A stretch of DNA of 64,000 nt. Origin: Anaeramoeba flamelloides (taxonomy: Eukaryota > Metamonada > Anaeramoebidae). This document shows positions 32,681 to 45,921 of this stretch, piece after piece. Under the pieces are notes generated by a model that was given only the letters and a program-made list of their open reading frames with translations, did not search any database and was not told where the DNA came from. Where the stretch lies: contig JANTQA010000042.1 of NCBI GenBank assembly GCA_027625915.1, positions 2,740,001 to 2,804,000 on the forward strand, in the 5' to 3' direction. Position 1 is the first letter of the stretch. Each line of letters starts with the position of its first letter. A program made the position numbers and the translations under genes.

Positions 32681-35600
32681 GTAAAATTTTCAATTTGTAA
32701 ATTTTTAATCTAAGAAGCTTTCTGATAAAAGATTTTTTTTGAGTGCGATGGGATATGGAAACTTTAGAACTTAAATATCATTTGTTTACTCTATTTGTGA
32801 AAAAAAAACAAGTATAAAAATTAGTTCAGAGTTGAATCTTTCATTTTTCAATTTTTTGATTATTTTTTTTTTGATAATACAATTTGGAGTTTTATTAAAT
32901 TAGGTTTTAGGATCTAGAAATGTGTATCTACCAATGCTCGAAATTCCTGGTAGAATAAACCAAGCAAAAATTGATCTGAGAAGGTGTGTATTTTTGAACA
33001 AATCAATTCTTTTAGAAGATCAAATAAGAAATATCACCTTTCCAGAGAAATTTATTATAATCAAGAATGAAAAAAAAAAATTAATCAAAGTATATTTTTA
33101 AAAATTTGTTATCTTTGTCTTCTTAGTTTATATGAATTCAAACAATTTTTTCTCCTTGGAATTCTCGTCTCATTACTATTTATATTTATTTTACAAAGTA
33201 TTCTATTTCAAATTTGTTTTAATTTTTCCCTTTTCAAATATTTTTAACAAACAAAGCTAAAAAAAATTAAGAATAATGTTTCAATGATTAAAGTAAACGG
33301 CTCGAATTCTTAAAATCAAAAACAGTTACAAAAGATTCAACCCGAAATAATTGAAAATTTCAGAAAAAAATTATAAACATAATTCAGAATTATTTTGGGT
33401 TTTCATTTAATACAAAAATAAATAATTTAAATATCCAACAAATAAATACAATATCTCTTTATTTCTGAAGAATAATTAAAATAATATCCTATTTTCTGAA
33501 CCAGATCTAAAATTATATGACTCAAAAGAAAATAAAATTTTTAAATTCATGGAGGAAATTCTATCTGAAAAATAAAGTAATTTATTCATCAAAAAGTTAC
33601 CAAACGAAAAGTATTTTCATGATATAACATAAAATAAAATAAATAAAAAGTAATTCTATCAAATTTTATAGATCAGGTCAAGCAATAAATCATTATTTTT
33701 GATTTTCTATTGTTATATTTTTTTCATTTTTTTTTTTTTTGATTTCCATTTTTTAATTAATTTTAAATATATTATTCGAGGATAATCTTATACTCTCATA
33801 TTATTTATTAAAATATTAATATATTTGATTAAAGATATTAAATGAATTATTTATTCCGAATAAACTGTGGTACTCAAGATTGAAAAAATAAATTTCTTCC
33901 CTTAAATTTTTCCCTCATGTTTTTGAAATTTAAAATAAATTGCAATAAATCTCTCAATTCAAAACTATAAAAAGTGCCCAGGGTTTTCATAATTATTGTT
34001 TTTTTCTTATTATATGTCAAAAATAATAAGAGAAATCACGTAAATCTGGATTTTTCTTTTGTTAAAAAAAGACAATTGATAAATGATTAGATTGAAAAAA
34101 AGCAGAAATTATCAAATGTGAATAAGTTGGTTTGGCTTTGATTATTAATATAAAATTTTTTCGAAACAATATAAATTTTACCAACAATAAAAATTGTAAA
34201 ATTTTCTTTATTTTATCAATAGGAATTAATTTATTCTTTTACCTAAATCGTATGTTGATACAAAGGGTTGAGTGATTTATTTGATTTTTTTAGTAATTTA
34301 AAAATTGAAATATTCCTTTTATTAAAATTTTACACAAAATACATAAACTAAAGAAGACAATAAATTAAGGATCTTATTTTTGGAATGAATTATTCCTATC
34401 AAGTAGAATTTTCTCTATCAGTATAAAATTTCAATTCAAATTAAAAATTGATTTTAATTTTAATGAAAATCTAAAAAAAAATAAATTACAAATTTATATA
34501 GCTATGAAAGGTAACAAAAATAATAAATCTGTAATATTTATATCTATTGTTGAAACTATTTTTATTGGGGTTTTAGATATCATTAAAATATTGGAGAAAT
34601 ATCATTAAGAACTGATTTTTTATTTCTCAATTTAAAAAAAGTAACTGATGTTGTAAAAAATTCAATGGAATGTGATAAAGTATTTGATTTTTCACTATTC
34701 TTTTAAATAATGAAAACTTAATGAAGTTGGATTATTTTAAATTTATAAATATAAATGATCTTGTTGTTTTTTATTAATATTTTTCAAATATCCTACTTTG
34801 TTTTTTATTTAATTTACTACAATATAGAAGTTTTTTACAAAAAAAATATTTTTTATTATAAATCAAAAAAAAAATCTTGGTTAATTGTTATATATTTATA
34901 TATATATATTTAACTCAAACTTTTTATTTATGAAAATTAAAGTGTATTATTCTTGATAACTATTGATAAGTAAGTGATTGTTTTGAAAACTTTTGGATTA
35001 GTATAGTTGTCACTATGGAAAGATTTTGGGAAATCCTTTAGTTATTAGGCAAAGTTTGAAAATTTTCGGATCTTCTTTTTTTGAATTCTATTTGGGAAAA
35101 ATTGGAAGTATTTTACTAATAAATTTGACTTTAAAAATTTAATTTAAAGTTATTTTTGAAGATTTTAAACAATTTCTTTACAGTACTGTTAATCTCATAA
35201 ATCCAAAAAGATCCGCCGGATTCTTGGATTTAAGATATTTGATCGTTAATTGGTTATAAGAAACCCTATTATTTGATCAATAGACGACATAGAAAAAATC
35301 CTTCATTTTTCCAGTAAATTTTGAAAATTAAATTAAAACCTCTTTCTTTGTTTAAAAAAAATGGCTAAAACCAATCAGTGTTTTTGGTTTAGTACAATAG
35401 AAATTAATATTTATTTTAAAAATGAAAAATGTTTGGATTCTTTTTTCTTTGAAAATAGGAGAAAAGAGTCCATTAATAGAAGAGGTTTTCAAAATGTAAA
35501 AAAACATTTTTAGATAATTTAAGAAATAAGAAAAAAAATTTTTTTTATTTACTACAACAAGTTAAGAAATTATCGAGGAATAGTTCAAAATCAGTTACTG

Positions 35601-36334
35601 TTAAGAACACACAATATACGCTGTTTTTAAGTTTGATGGGCTTCAGATGTTTCTTAACAAATGTGAGATAAAAGAGAAGATCGGAACCCATTGAAAAACT
35701 GTACGATCTATTTTGTCTCTGTGGGGTTTCATTAAATGTTTTATCCACAATTCAGAAAATGCAAAATTTAACTCCGATCTTTTCAATAACTTCATTGAGA
35801 TTAAAGATCCTTTGAAGAAAAAAAAAAAGTTATTAAAAGTACCATTAAAAAAATAAAAAATTATTTTTATTTATTAATTTATCTGTTTTGTTTATTTATT
35901 GTTTTGTAAGGTTAGTCCCTGAGTTCAGAAAATAAATTATACATTATATTGTTTCATTTGTTCAAAAATCACCTAGTTATTTACTCGTTTTGGTTCCCCT
36001 TCCAGACTCAAAATATGATATTGTGCTGATGCTAATATTATATTAATTATCGTTCTTTCAACTCATTCATACCATATTATATTACTTCAAACAATATCAT
36101 TTTTCTGATTTTTCCAGGTCAAACTCGTAACACAAAAGGTGATTTTTATACATGTAAAACTCACAAAGCACGATATTCGTGATTTTTTTATAAAATTTAA
36201 AATGTGACAAGAAATTAAAATAAAATAAATAATTTAATATTATTAATCACTAAAAAAAACGAGAAATACTTTTTAGTATCAAAATCACCAATATATAAAA
36301 AAATTTAAAACCCCTCAATTATGAAAATATAATC
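32681..36334. other. AT-rich intergenic stretch
   Basis: No supported gene apart from the weak coding signal at 35545-35800. The left 240 bp belong to the wider repeat shared with 52650-52890. Confidence 0.4.
35545..35820 (-). CDS. Unassigned coding-like segment
   Basis: Two overlapping minus-strand frames look protein-like. One reads TPQRQNRSYSFSMGSDLLFY then LTFVKKHLKPIKLKNSVYC. The other opens with ATG and reads MKLLKRSELNFAFSELWIKH. No domain is recognised and only one frame, if any, is real. It may be a gene fragment. Confidence 0.25.
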
Positions 36335-36900
36335 AAGTTCCATTTCACTAAAAGGATCCCAGCCAAAAATGAAAAATCCACTTTATTGTTAAGAATCAAC
36401 CAAATTTAGATTGTTTAGAAATACAAGAAATAATAAAATTCATATTAGAGTCAATAATCATAAAAGAAAAGTCTGAACAAGCCATAAATCTCAAAATCAA
36501 ATAAAATTGTTTAAATTTATTTAGGACCTCTTTCATTGGAACGTCTCATGCAAAATTTCTTAATTTCTTTAGGTAATATAAAATTGTTGAAAATAAGTTT
36601 TTTTTACTTGTAAATGTATGAATTCTAACAAACATACAATGTCTCACCTTTATTAATGTTAATTTGGAGTTTCAAACATTTTATTATTTTTCAAATAAAA
36701 TTTTAAAAAAAAAAACTAAAAAGAAAAAACGAAATTTTAAAAAAAAAAAAAATTCAAAATACAAAAAAAAAAATTTACAAAATAGAGAAAAAATGATTTT
36801 GATCCAAAAGTTAAATTTTATTTTGAGAAGAAAAATGAATTTAAATAGAATATGTTCTATTTCTTGAAAAAAACTGGGCCCCTTTGACTGAAAAAGAGTT
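36335..36900. repeat. MITE, family A (copy 3)
   Basis: The right end is TGGGCCCCTTTGACTGAAAA followed by AGAGTT and TA at 36901-36902; the left end is CATTTCACTAAAAGGATCCC, a diverged inverse. The body aligns with 23241-23804. It abuts a family C element within 16 bp. Confidence 0.65.
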
Positions 36901-36916
36901 TATATCGAAATCTATA

Positions 36917-37442
36917 TAAAACCCAATTCAAAATTTTTAACACACCAAAATTCAATTTTTGTGAAAAAAAAATCTTATTTAATCTGTTCAAGAAGAAATA
37001 CCAAATTAGAACCATTGGCTAATTGAAATTTTAACAATTATTTATAAATTACTATACTCACAAAACAAAAAATAAATAATTATCAATACAAATAAATCAT
37101 GAGTGTGCTAAATCTTTTGGAGAGAGTAAAACAAAATTTTTTATTTTTAAATTTGTTTAAATTCTATTAGGATTATTGATCAATCAAAAGGTTATATACT
37201 ACCAACTAATTTTATTTGAGCTCTTCTATTTGGAACAACTTGACTTAACCTAATATCAATCGTTCAAAAAATTTTTAATCGAACGTAACAAGTTACGTAA
37301 TTCAAAAAAAATGAAATCAAAAACTAAAAGATGAAAAAATGATTTCCATATTTTACAAAAATCAAAATTATTTCCAATTCATATGAAATTATATTATTAT
37401 GATTGTTTGGACTGTTTTATCTGTGTAATAAATTTTGAATTT

Positions 37443-37449
<7 letters not shown>
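36917..37449. repeat. TIR element, family C (copy 3)
   Basis: 533 bp with ends TAAAACCCAATTCAAAATTT and (inverse) TAAACTAAAATTCAAAATTT and TA at both borders. It is the best uninterrupted copy for comparison with the one split by the LINE. An (AT)n tract follows at 37450-37473. Confidence 0.7.
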
Positions 37450-37473
<24 letters not shown>

Positions 37474-37544
37474 ATTCAAGTATTTAAAAACAATAAAATT
37501 ATTAAATCTTGTTCTTAATTAATTATTTTTAATTATTGTAAATA

Positions 37545-38115
37545 TGTCCTTTATGTAATTAAGCACTATTTTTTTAGGATTAATATTTTTCGAAATTTAA
37601 GTTCATAATTTAATTCCATTAACCATTGTGATAATTTTTTTAAGAATAAAAAAACTCTCAACTTTTGAATATCGAAAATATTTTTTGAAATTACTGTGCA
37701 CTTTTTTATTTTTTATGAGAAATTGGGGTTGAGAAAAGCTTGAAATCAAAGAATAAGTTAATATATTAAATTAGAATCGTTTTCTAGAGAGTTTATCTTT
37801 TTAGTTGAACTTTTTTTTTAATTTTACCATTTAAAACTAAAAAAAACATTTGAAGACCAAATTAGTACTTTTGTGAAAAGAAAATTCCCATCATTTAGAA
37901 TTTGTTTAAGTAAATGAGTTAAAACAAGATAGTGTATCGAAAAATATACATAATTTCAAATGTGAAATCAATGATTTTGGCAAAGCATGTTTTCAAGAAA
38001 AAGTTAAATGGAAACTTTATTTATTTTAATTTTATCATTTAGTTTTTTTAATTGTATTAATTAAAAGTATTTGATCGTTTTTCCATTTTTAGTGTTTTTT
38101 TGGGTCATAGGGACA
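37545..38115. repeat. MITE, family H (copy 2)
   Basis: 571 bp, TA at 37543-37544 and 38116-38117. Ends are TGTCCTTTATG and (inverse) TGTCCCTATGACCC. It aligns along its entire length with the Pumilio-intron copy at 26148-26720. Confidence 0.7.
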
Positions 38116-38117
38116 TA

Positions 38118-39045
38118 GATCAAAAGCTTGTTATTATAAAAATTATAAAAAATAAAAATAAAAACTTATAAAAAAAACAAATAACACTTTTTGAAAAAGG
38201 GTATTACCGAATTTTTTTTTACTTATTTTTACATTAAAAAAAGTTTTACAAAAAGATTTTTTACAAATAATTATCTGAATTTTAAAAGAAATTTAATTTT
38301 CTCAGTGTTCTTAATGTTTATTGGTATTTTCTAAGATCTTTTTTTTTTTTCAACTTGATATTTTTTTAAAAAATGATCTCAAAAATAAAAAAAAAAAACG
38401 AAAAGAAAAAAAACTTCCTTAAAAGAAAAAAAGAAAGAAAAAGAATAAAAAAAAAAATTGAACCAAATAGAAAAAGTAAAAGATCGAAAAAAAAAAATTT
38501 GAAAAAGTAAAACAAAAATTTGTAAAATTAGAAAAAATGATTCTGATCAAAAATTTGTAAAAATGATATTTTGACAGGAATATCGGACAAAATCAGATAA
38601 AACCACTTGCAATACCATTATAAAGTGAGTCAAATTTTTTTAAAAATAGTTTATAATAAATAAAATAATTCTTAACTTCATTGAAATTCTATTGATTGTC
38701 AATTCTTGTTTTTGTTGTAATTAACATTTGAATTTAATATCTTAAAATTATTTTGGACGATAACACGCCTTTCTTCTGGAAATAAAAGATAAATCATTCC
38801 TAATATCGATTGAGAAACATCATGTTAAGATTCAAAATTAATTAATTTCAAAAAAAATAATGATTACAAATAAATTTTAAATTTATTAATTAATGGGTTT
38901 GATAAATAAAAATATTTTCAAAAAGTGGAAAATTTGTATTGAGAAAAGGTTTCTTAAAATTATGTTATTTTAGTGTATGGTTTCAGATATTCTATGAGGT
39001 TTTTTCTTCACATAAAATTTCGACTTTTTGATAATTTTTATTATA
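38118..39045. other. Intergenic stretch 3' of the TBC gene
   Basis: A-rich purine tracts near 38380-38560 resemble the A-rich core of family A elements. No gene is seen. Confidence 0.4.
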
Positions 39046-40761
39046 TTATTTGATTTTTTTTTCTATTTTAAGGTTTTTTTCTATTTCGTTTTCATTTTCT
39101 GTTTCGTTTTCCTTTTCCTTTTCCTTTTCATTTTCATTTTCTTTTTCTGTTTCGTTTTCCTTTTCTTTTCCCTTTTCCTTTCCCTTTTCCTTTTCCTTTT
39201 CGTTTTCCTCTTCATTAACTTTTTCTTTTTTAAAATCTGTTGAATCAAAAGAACTGTTCCACCCTTCTTTTTCCAATAATTGTTTTCTTCTTTTTTTCCG
39301 GTCTTCACGATCTTTGATTTTTTTTTTTTTTTTTTTTTCTTCTAATTTTAACAATTTTCTTTCTTTCATTCGTGTACGGACCTTATTGAGGCGGTTCAGT
39401 TCGTCTTGTACTTTGGGCCCCCAAAATTTTCTTTGTTTATTAATTTCTTTTCGAGAAAATGCCTTAAGTGCAAAGGCGCATTTCAATAAGTTATCTGCGC
39501 TCACAACGTTATTTGGCAATTCTTTAATTTTCATAAACAGCAAGCCAGGATCGTTTTGCTCCAAGATTTCCTTTTGAGATAATTTAAATAATGCGAGCGC
39601 CACGCGAAATAGAATTTTGTTGCCCTCAAAAAAGAACACGTCCAAAATTCTTAAAGTGATTTCTGTTGGCAGGCAGCTAATGTACAAGCAAAGAAACCAT
39701 TGCTGGGTGATCAGCTGTAAAGAGACTTCGTGCTTGACAATGTGCTTCCCAATTTTATTGATTCTCTTAAGCATCAACGACAGGAGTGTCTTCTGATCAA
39801 TATGGGCATCGATTAGGTCTCTTGAATAAGAAGTTTTCGGCATGATCACCTCGACGATGGCTACAAACATCCAAAAGGCCTCCTCCTCTTTAAATCCCAA
39901 AATTAACAAGAGACCGACAATGAAATTCATCGACTGGCAATACCCGATTTTTGTGTTTCTCCATGAGTATGCACAGAGTACGTTTCGAAGCTTTAAAAGG
40001 TTTTCTTTGTCGTCAAAATACGGGTGGCCTGGAAAGGTTCGCCGTAAGTCGTTATCAATTTGCTTTGTAGCACTCGATTGGCCGTCTTTATTCCTTTCCA
40101 AAAGCAAACTGTAATATCCTTTATTCGCTTCAAGGTGTTCTTTTGAGGATGTCAATGATTGCCATAATACCCGCCGGTGTTTATTTGGAATCCCAGATCT
40201 TTGGAAGGAGTACATTTTAATTTTGATTCGAGGAATTTGTTTTATTTTTGTATTTTTTTTTGTTTTGGGAGGTGTTTTTGTGTAAATTTTGAGAATTTGT
40301 TTATTTTTGCATTTTGTTTGGTTTTTTTTGTTTTGGTGTAAATTTTGTGAATTTATTCAACATTTGTGTGTGAAGTTTGTTTGGTTTATTTTCAATGAAC
40401 GTTGTAAATTTGAGAATGGTTTGTTTTTAAATTGAAAAAGAATTTGTTTTTGACAAAACAAGTAAAAAAAGAAAGAAAAAATAATAATTAAAAAAAAAAA
40501 GTTAAAGTTGAATTTAGATCCAGAGTATTTTCACAAACTGTTGTTGGTTTGAAAGATTTATTACCTCACAAGCTTTTTTAATTTTGAATTTTTTTTGATA
40601 ATCAGGTTCCCTCCTCCTTGTTTTTTGATGAATTTGTTCCACTTTTTGTTTGTTTGCTGTCTTTTCAATTTTGCAATTTTTCTGATTTCTAGTTCTTGTT
40701 CCATTGGGTAACTGATTACAAAATTGTACTCGTCTCGATCTTCACGTTCACTGTCACTCAT
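39046..40761 (-). CDS. TBC-domain Rab GTPase-activating protein, two exons
   Basis: It stimulates GTP hydrolysis on a Rab in membrane traffic. Exon 1 is 40761-40565 and exon 2 is 40198-39046. The GTAATA donor and CCAAAG acceptor remove 366 bp and join AG|A, giving KLKKLVRSGIPNKHRRVLW, the usual entry to a TBC domain. The ATG at 40215 is inside the intron and should not be used. The protein is about 449 aa. Arg and Gln fingers are present: IDNDLRRT (Arg about 119) and YCQSMNFIVG (Gln about 154), so it should be an active dual-finger GAP. QQWFLCLYISCLP and ILDVFFFEGNKILFRVAL match later TBC boxes. The C-terminal 120 residues are a Lys/Glu/Asn low-complexity tail encoded by purine hexamer-like repeats. 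This exon is noticeably richer in G+C than its surroundings. Confidence 0.92.
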
Positions 40762-41565
40762 TTTTGATAAATTTTTTCCGCTTTTTTATCACAAATAAAT
40801 CAACAATCAAAGTTTAAAAAAATGAAAAGTTAAAGTTCTCATTTTCAAACAAATTACAAAAATCCAAATTATCAATATAAATATCTATGTAGTTAGCTTT
40901 TTAAGTTATTAACTTATTTGGGTTTGTAAATTCTTTTAAAAGAATATTTTGATAAAATAATTTGAATATTTTTTCTTTTTGTAATAAAAGCAATTTTTGA
41001 AGAGTTTGGAAAGTATACGAAATATCCTGAGTGCTTAAGTATCAACTTGGCTAGGAAAATTGAAATAAAAATATGACTTTTTTTGATTACCAAAATCTTA
41101 AAATAAAGTAACAAAAGTAAAGATACCAAGAATATGTCTGACAAAAATGGCTAAACATAACCAAACCTAGAGCTTAAAACAAGGTGTTTTCAATTAAGCC
41201 AGTGATTTTCTTTCTTCTTTTTGAAAGACAATTTCTGAGATACTGTCTTTTTCAAATTAATCAATGATAATTTTATCAATCAAATTCTCAAAAAATATTA
41301 CAGTAATTATTTTGAAAAAATCAAAGATCTTGTTATAAATAAATTAGAGTTTACTACCATAACGAATACTATTTTTCAGACTCTTATTTTCATATTAAAA
41401 AAAAAAATTAGATCTCAAAGTTTCTAAAATAAATAGAACCCTTGAACAAAACTCAAGATTATCATGATCAATTCATATTGAGAAGACCTTGTTTTTTTTT
41501 GATGACAAATACAATAGTTTGATATATATTTGAGAATCTGAAATAAAAATACTATTATTTTCCAA

Positions 41566-41811
41566 TTAAAAAATGATAATTATGAGCTCACATCTTGAAA
41601 TATTTTTATATGAATAATTCGTTGAAAGAACATTCAAAAATATCTTTACAACATTGTTTTGAAATGATATTTTGAGACAATAAACTAAAATTCCTTACTT
41701 AACTCTGAAACAAAATTTTTACTCGTCTAATTTAATTGGAGCAGTAATAATTAATATTCATTTTGGAAATTGAAATAAAAATTTTCAGATATGAATTGAA
41801 AAATAAGAGTA
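41566..41811. repeat. MITE, family D (copy 2)
   Basis: Direct copy of 20928-21183: it starts TACTATTATTTTCCAATTAA and shares GAGACAATAAA and TTTTGGAAATTGAAATAAAA. It ends near AATTGAAAAATAAGAGTA. A second, stray right end (TTAATTGGAAAATTGCAGTA) follows at about 41820-41842. Confidence 0.55.
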
Positions 41812-43029
41812 TTTCAACCTTAATTGGAAAATTGCAGTAGTATTTCAAGAATTAGGAGATCAAAAAAATCCATTCGAAAGTATTTAAACTCATGTTCCAA
41901 AATAAAAATTGTGCTGTTTTTTTCTTCTCATTTCCAATAAATCATCGATTTTACGAAACACTTGTATTTATAAGTTCAAATCAATTTGGAAGGTAAATCC
42001 CTTGATCTTTAAAGTAAATTTTAAATTAGGAATCGGATTTATTTAAAATTTGAAGAAATGAAAAAACACTGAAATTCCCCAATTTATTAAAAATATTTAA
42101 AGTTTTTTTCGAATAGATTTTAAATTATAAATATTATTATTTAAACAGTGTAAATATTCATTTTTTAATTTATTTTTATCATGAAAGGATAAAAACTTTT
42201 TAAAAATCCTAAAATCATGAAAATATCTCTTTAATAGCTCTAATACTTGAGATAATTCAATTTAACAAGCAAATTGATTTTTAAAACCTGGAAATTTTAA
42301 CAAATTAAACAAAAAGATTATGTACAAATATCGCTGATACTTGATCTTTTTTTTTTGTGTGTGAAATGTCCTTCTTTGTAAGAATCTGTATGAAAATTTC
42401 CATTAAAATCCTAAAAAAAATTAATTGATAATAAAATTTTTCAAATTAAAATTCCTAAGAATTTTATTTATTTAGAGCAAGGAGTAATTAAAGAAAATCT
42501 ATCAACTGAAAAAAAGAGAAGAAGAATCATAATTAAAATATAGAGAAAAAATAATATTATCATTTTCCGGACCAAGAAGTATTTATCCGCATCCTGAACA
42601 CAAAATTACTAAGAATTTATGGTTAATTTAGATTACCATATTGCCAAAGTTGTTATGATTTCCGAATTTAACAAACAGATTATACAGACTTTAATTTCTC
42701 TATTTTTGTTTTTTCCTGCTCAAAAAAAAAAAAAAAAAAACATACAAATCTGTTATTATTTTAAATAATTTTTAAAAAAAATGTTTGATTGTTTTATTAT
42801 TCCGAAAAAATAAATGAAAATTTTACTGAAGTATAATAATTAACATTATTAAATAATAAAAACAAAAAAACATTATTAAAAGTCTATTGATCATAATTTT
42901 TGACATTTTGATAAAATTTGAATAATTTTTAATTTTGGACTCTTTTCAATGTTTTTATAATTTCCTTTCAAATTTTTGATAATTTTTCAATTTTTTATGA
43001 AATTTATACAATTTTTGATATATTTTAAT

Positions 43030-43520
43030 TATAATTCAAAATTCTCCAAACTTTAACACATTTCAAAGAATCGCAATAATACAATTTTATTCAAATTGGA
43101 AATAATTTTAATTGTTCAAAAATATGAAAATCTTTTTGACATCATTTATTTTTTTATTTTCATTTAATTTTTTGAATAATGTAACTTGTTTTGTTCATGG
43201 AAAATTGTTTTCAAGCAATAGATATTGTGTAAAAGTTGAGTTATTCAAAATAGAAGAACGTGAATAAAATTAGTTAATAATATATACAGAAATGGTCCAT
43301 AAACCAAATATAAGATGAACAAATTTACAATGCATTTTCTTGTTTACTCTCTCTAAAATTTTATAATACACCGATAATTTATTTGTATTGATAATTATTA
43401 TTTTTATTTTGCAATTCTTGTAATTTATAAAAAATTTCTAGCATTTAAATTAGCAAATGGTTCTAATTTTGCATTTTTTTTTTAAGTAAATTCAATAAAA
43501 TTTATTTTTTGAAAAAACAA
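43030..43520. repeat. TIR element, family C (copy 4), truncated
   Basis: Inverse orientation relative to 36917-37449: AATCGCAATAATACAATTTT, GTAACTTGTTTTG and AGCAAATGGTTCTAATTT match its complement. The inner end is lost. A plus-oriented left-end fragment of the same family follows at 43557-43625. Confidence 0.5.
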
Positions 43521-44131
43521 GTTAAAAACAAGATTCATTTAGTTTTTTATTATTTAAATTAATTTAAATCCCAATTTATAATTTTTAACACAACTAAAAA
43601 TATACTTTTTGAAAAAAAATCTTACAGTTCGGGAATAATACGAAATAGTGAAAAAAGTAAAATACAGTTTTTAATCATGAACAGTACTAAAAACGATAAC
43701 CAAAATCAATTAAAAGAAGAAACCAATCAACTTCAAATAATCTCCCTTTATATTATTTTCAATCAAACCAACAAACACACTTTAAATCTACTTTGATTAT
43801 CGAAATTGGTGTTGTGGTTTTGGAGATCTCAAAAATAGTTAATTTTTTCAGCAAATTTTTAATTATCCATCAATCAAAGAAAAATCCTTAATAAAAAGAT
43901 TGTATTAAAAAAACTGCTAATGAATTAAATCTTTCATTTTGCCATTGATCATTTATTTTTTCTTTTATTAATAGAGCTTACTTTTCATTTCCAGGTTCTA
44001 TTAAGGTTCCCAAATAAAATCCTTGATTCACTTTTTTTACCTGTTTCACTTTTTCCCAAATGGTTATTAAGTCAATTTTTAAATATAGATAATTGATCTA
44101 AAAAAAAAAAAACAAATAATTCCTAAAAATA

Positions 44132-44608
44132 CAGTGGTGCAAATAACCCGTTCAGACAACCATAACCCATTACTAAAATTTAACTTGTGTTTTTTTTTTT
44201 TCAGACTTTGGTATTGGAAGTCCAGAAATCACTTATAGATTCTTGGTTCAGATCCAAATTGACTTTAGAGGTTAAATATTTGATTAATCGAAATGACTCA
44301 ATAATATTAAATGCTCTTGTTTCAAAAATTTCATAATATTTACAAAGTTTGTGAGATTAAATGTTTTTTTTAAAAAAATTCAAAAAATGAAATTATGCTC
44401 CTTGTTTCGTCAAAAAATTACATTTTAATCTTCCAGTATTTTCATAATTCTTTTTTAAAATTTATTAAAAGAACCCAATTTCTTGCTTATATACTGTTAT
44501 TATCCCTTTGATTTGTTTCTTTTATTTCTAGAGTCAGCTAATATTTTTTACCTGAGTTAAATTTAAGTAATGGATTACAATAAAAAAAACGGGTTAGTTA
44601 CACCACTG
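44132..44608. repeat. Tc1/mariner-type MITE (family E)
   Basis: 477 bp with 21-bp terminal inverted repeats differing at two positions (CAGTGGTG(C/T)AA(A/C)TAACCCGTT) and TA on both sides (44130-44131, 44609-44610). CAGTGGTG is a typical start for Tc1/mariner/pogo termini. An internal plus-strand frame (44203-44336) after a TTTTCAG reads TLVLEVQKSLIDSWFRSKLT and LEVKYLINRNDSIILNAL, perhaps a transposase scrap or a captured exon. Confidence 0.8.
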
Positions 44609-45921
44609 TATCTTAAACATTTTACAAATTCAATATTCAAATTATAAATACTTTAATCATCAAAAAATTTACTTTCAAATTTGAGTTGACCTTGGGTATA
44701 CTATTTAATAACAAATTTGATGTTTTATTGAAACAAGACGAAGAAAAATCACATTTTTAATCTGATAAACAAGTTTTTTAACCATAACCCAGATATTTTT
44801 GACTTCTTTAGATAATTCTTGTTCTTCAAATTTAAATTTAAGAATATACAGTCTAAAAGCTCCGTTTGTATCTAATAGTTTCTTGGGGTTTGAGATTTTG
44901 AAAATGATCCGAAAAATAATTAAAATAATTGAAAAATATATTTCTTAATGATTTTTACTTTTTTTTACCTTCCAAATCTCAGTTTTTTAAATTGTTGTTC
45001 AAATGAATGTGACAAAACTCATAATTTTTTTTTTTAACACAGTACCTTTCCTTCAATTGGTTTCTCTAATTAGGAGTGGTATAATATTTAGAATAGACAA
45101 ATAAAATTTAAACTGTCAACATTAAAATCGCATTATTTTTCAGATGGTTATTTGTCCAATATTGATTGTGAATAAAATTATCTTACCTTGGACAACAAAC
45201 ACCCAGAACTAATCTTCAGTCTAGAAATTGAAATCTAGTTTTAAGTCTACAGAATTTGAACAAAAAACTCAAAAAATTACTTTTGATTTTCCTTTTATAC
45301 AAAAGTAAACAATTTTTGATTAATATTTTTAACTGTAAATTGTTTTTTTTGGACCAAACAACCATTAATTCCCTTTTCACTTTCTTAGTAACTTGAATTT
45401 ATTTTCGAATTAATTGTGTCTTGTAAACCTGAACATTTAAATAGAAATCAATTATTTTAGATAAAAAAATTAACCAATAGAAGTTTTTCACTTCTCATCA
45501 GATTTGTTAGTTGTTATTTCACAAAAAAAGAAACACACATACACTCTACCTCTGATATTAATAAATATTTGAAGTTTCATTTTTTTTCCTTTTAGCAAAT
45601 CAACAATTGTTTTCTTTTCATTGAGGCTAACTCAAGTAATTTATCTCAAAAATTTTACCTAGATCTTTAAACCAAAATGTAATAAAAACAAAGAAACACA
45701 AAACTATGTTTTTTGTTGACTTTTTTTGTTTTTATTTCTTTTGAAAACAATTGACATTTTTTTCTTTTTAATTTTCTTTCTTTGCTCATCGTTTTTCTTT
45801 TTCTTTTTTCAATTTTCTTTTGTTTTCATAAAAAAAAACATAAAAAAACACAAAAAACAAAACAACCAAAAATAATTGCACCAAAAAGAACAACTAAATT
45901 TTACTTTCAACACCACACCAA
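44609..45921. other. Intergenic stretch and 5' region of Rpn9
   Basis: No ORF of note. The last 200 bp shift from T-rich (45710-45830) to A/C-rich (45835-45921) just before the Rpn9 ATG, a composition step that probably marks promoter and 5' UTR. Confidence 0.4.

Larger units (their letters stand above)
40762..44131. other. Intergenic stretch built largely of repeats
   Basis: It contains the family D MITE (41566-41811), a diverged repeat of 22310-22600 (42130-42480) and a family C copy (43030-43520) next to a family C end fragment (43557-43625). No coding region is supported. Confidence 0.45.

Noticed and set aside
39050-39577. Serine/phenylalanine-rich plus-strand frame
   Set aside because: It is the antisense shadow of the Lys/Glu-rich tail of the TBC gene.
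40213-40215. ATG (MYSFQR) as start of the TBC protein
   Set aside because: Splicing to the upstream exon at 40565-40761 gives the conserved KLVRSGIP entry in phase. The ATG falls within the intron.
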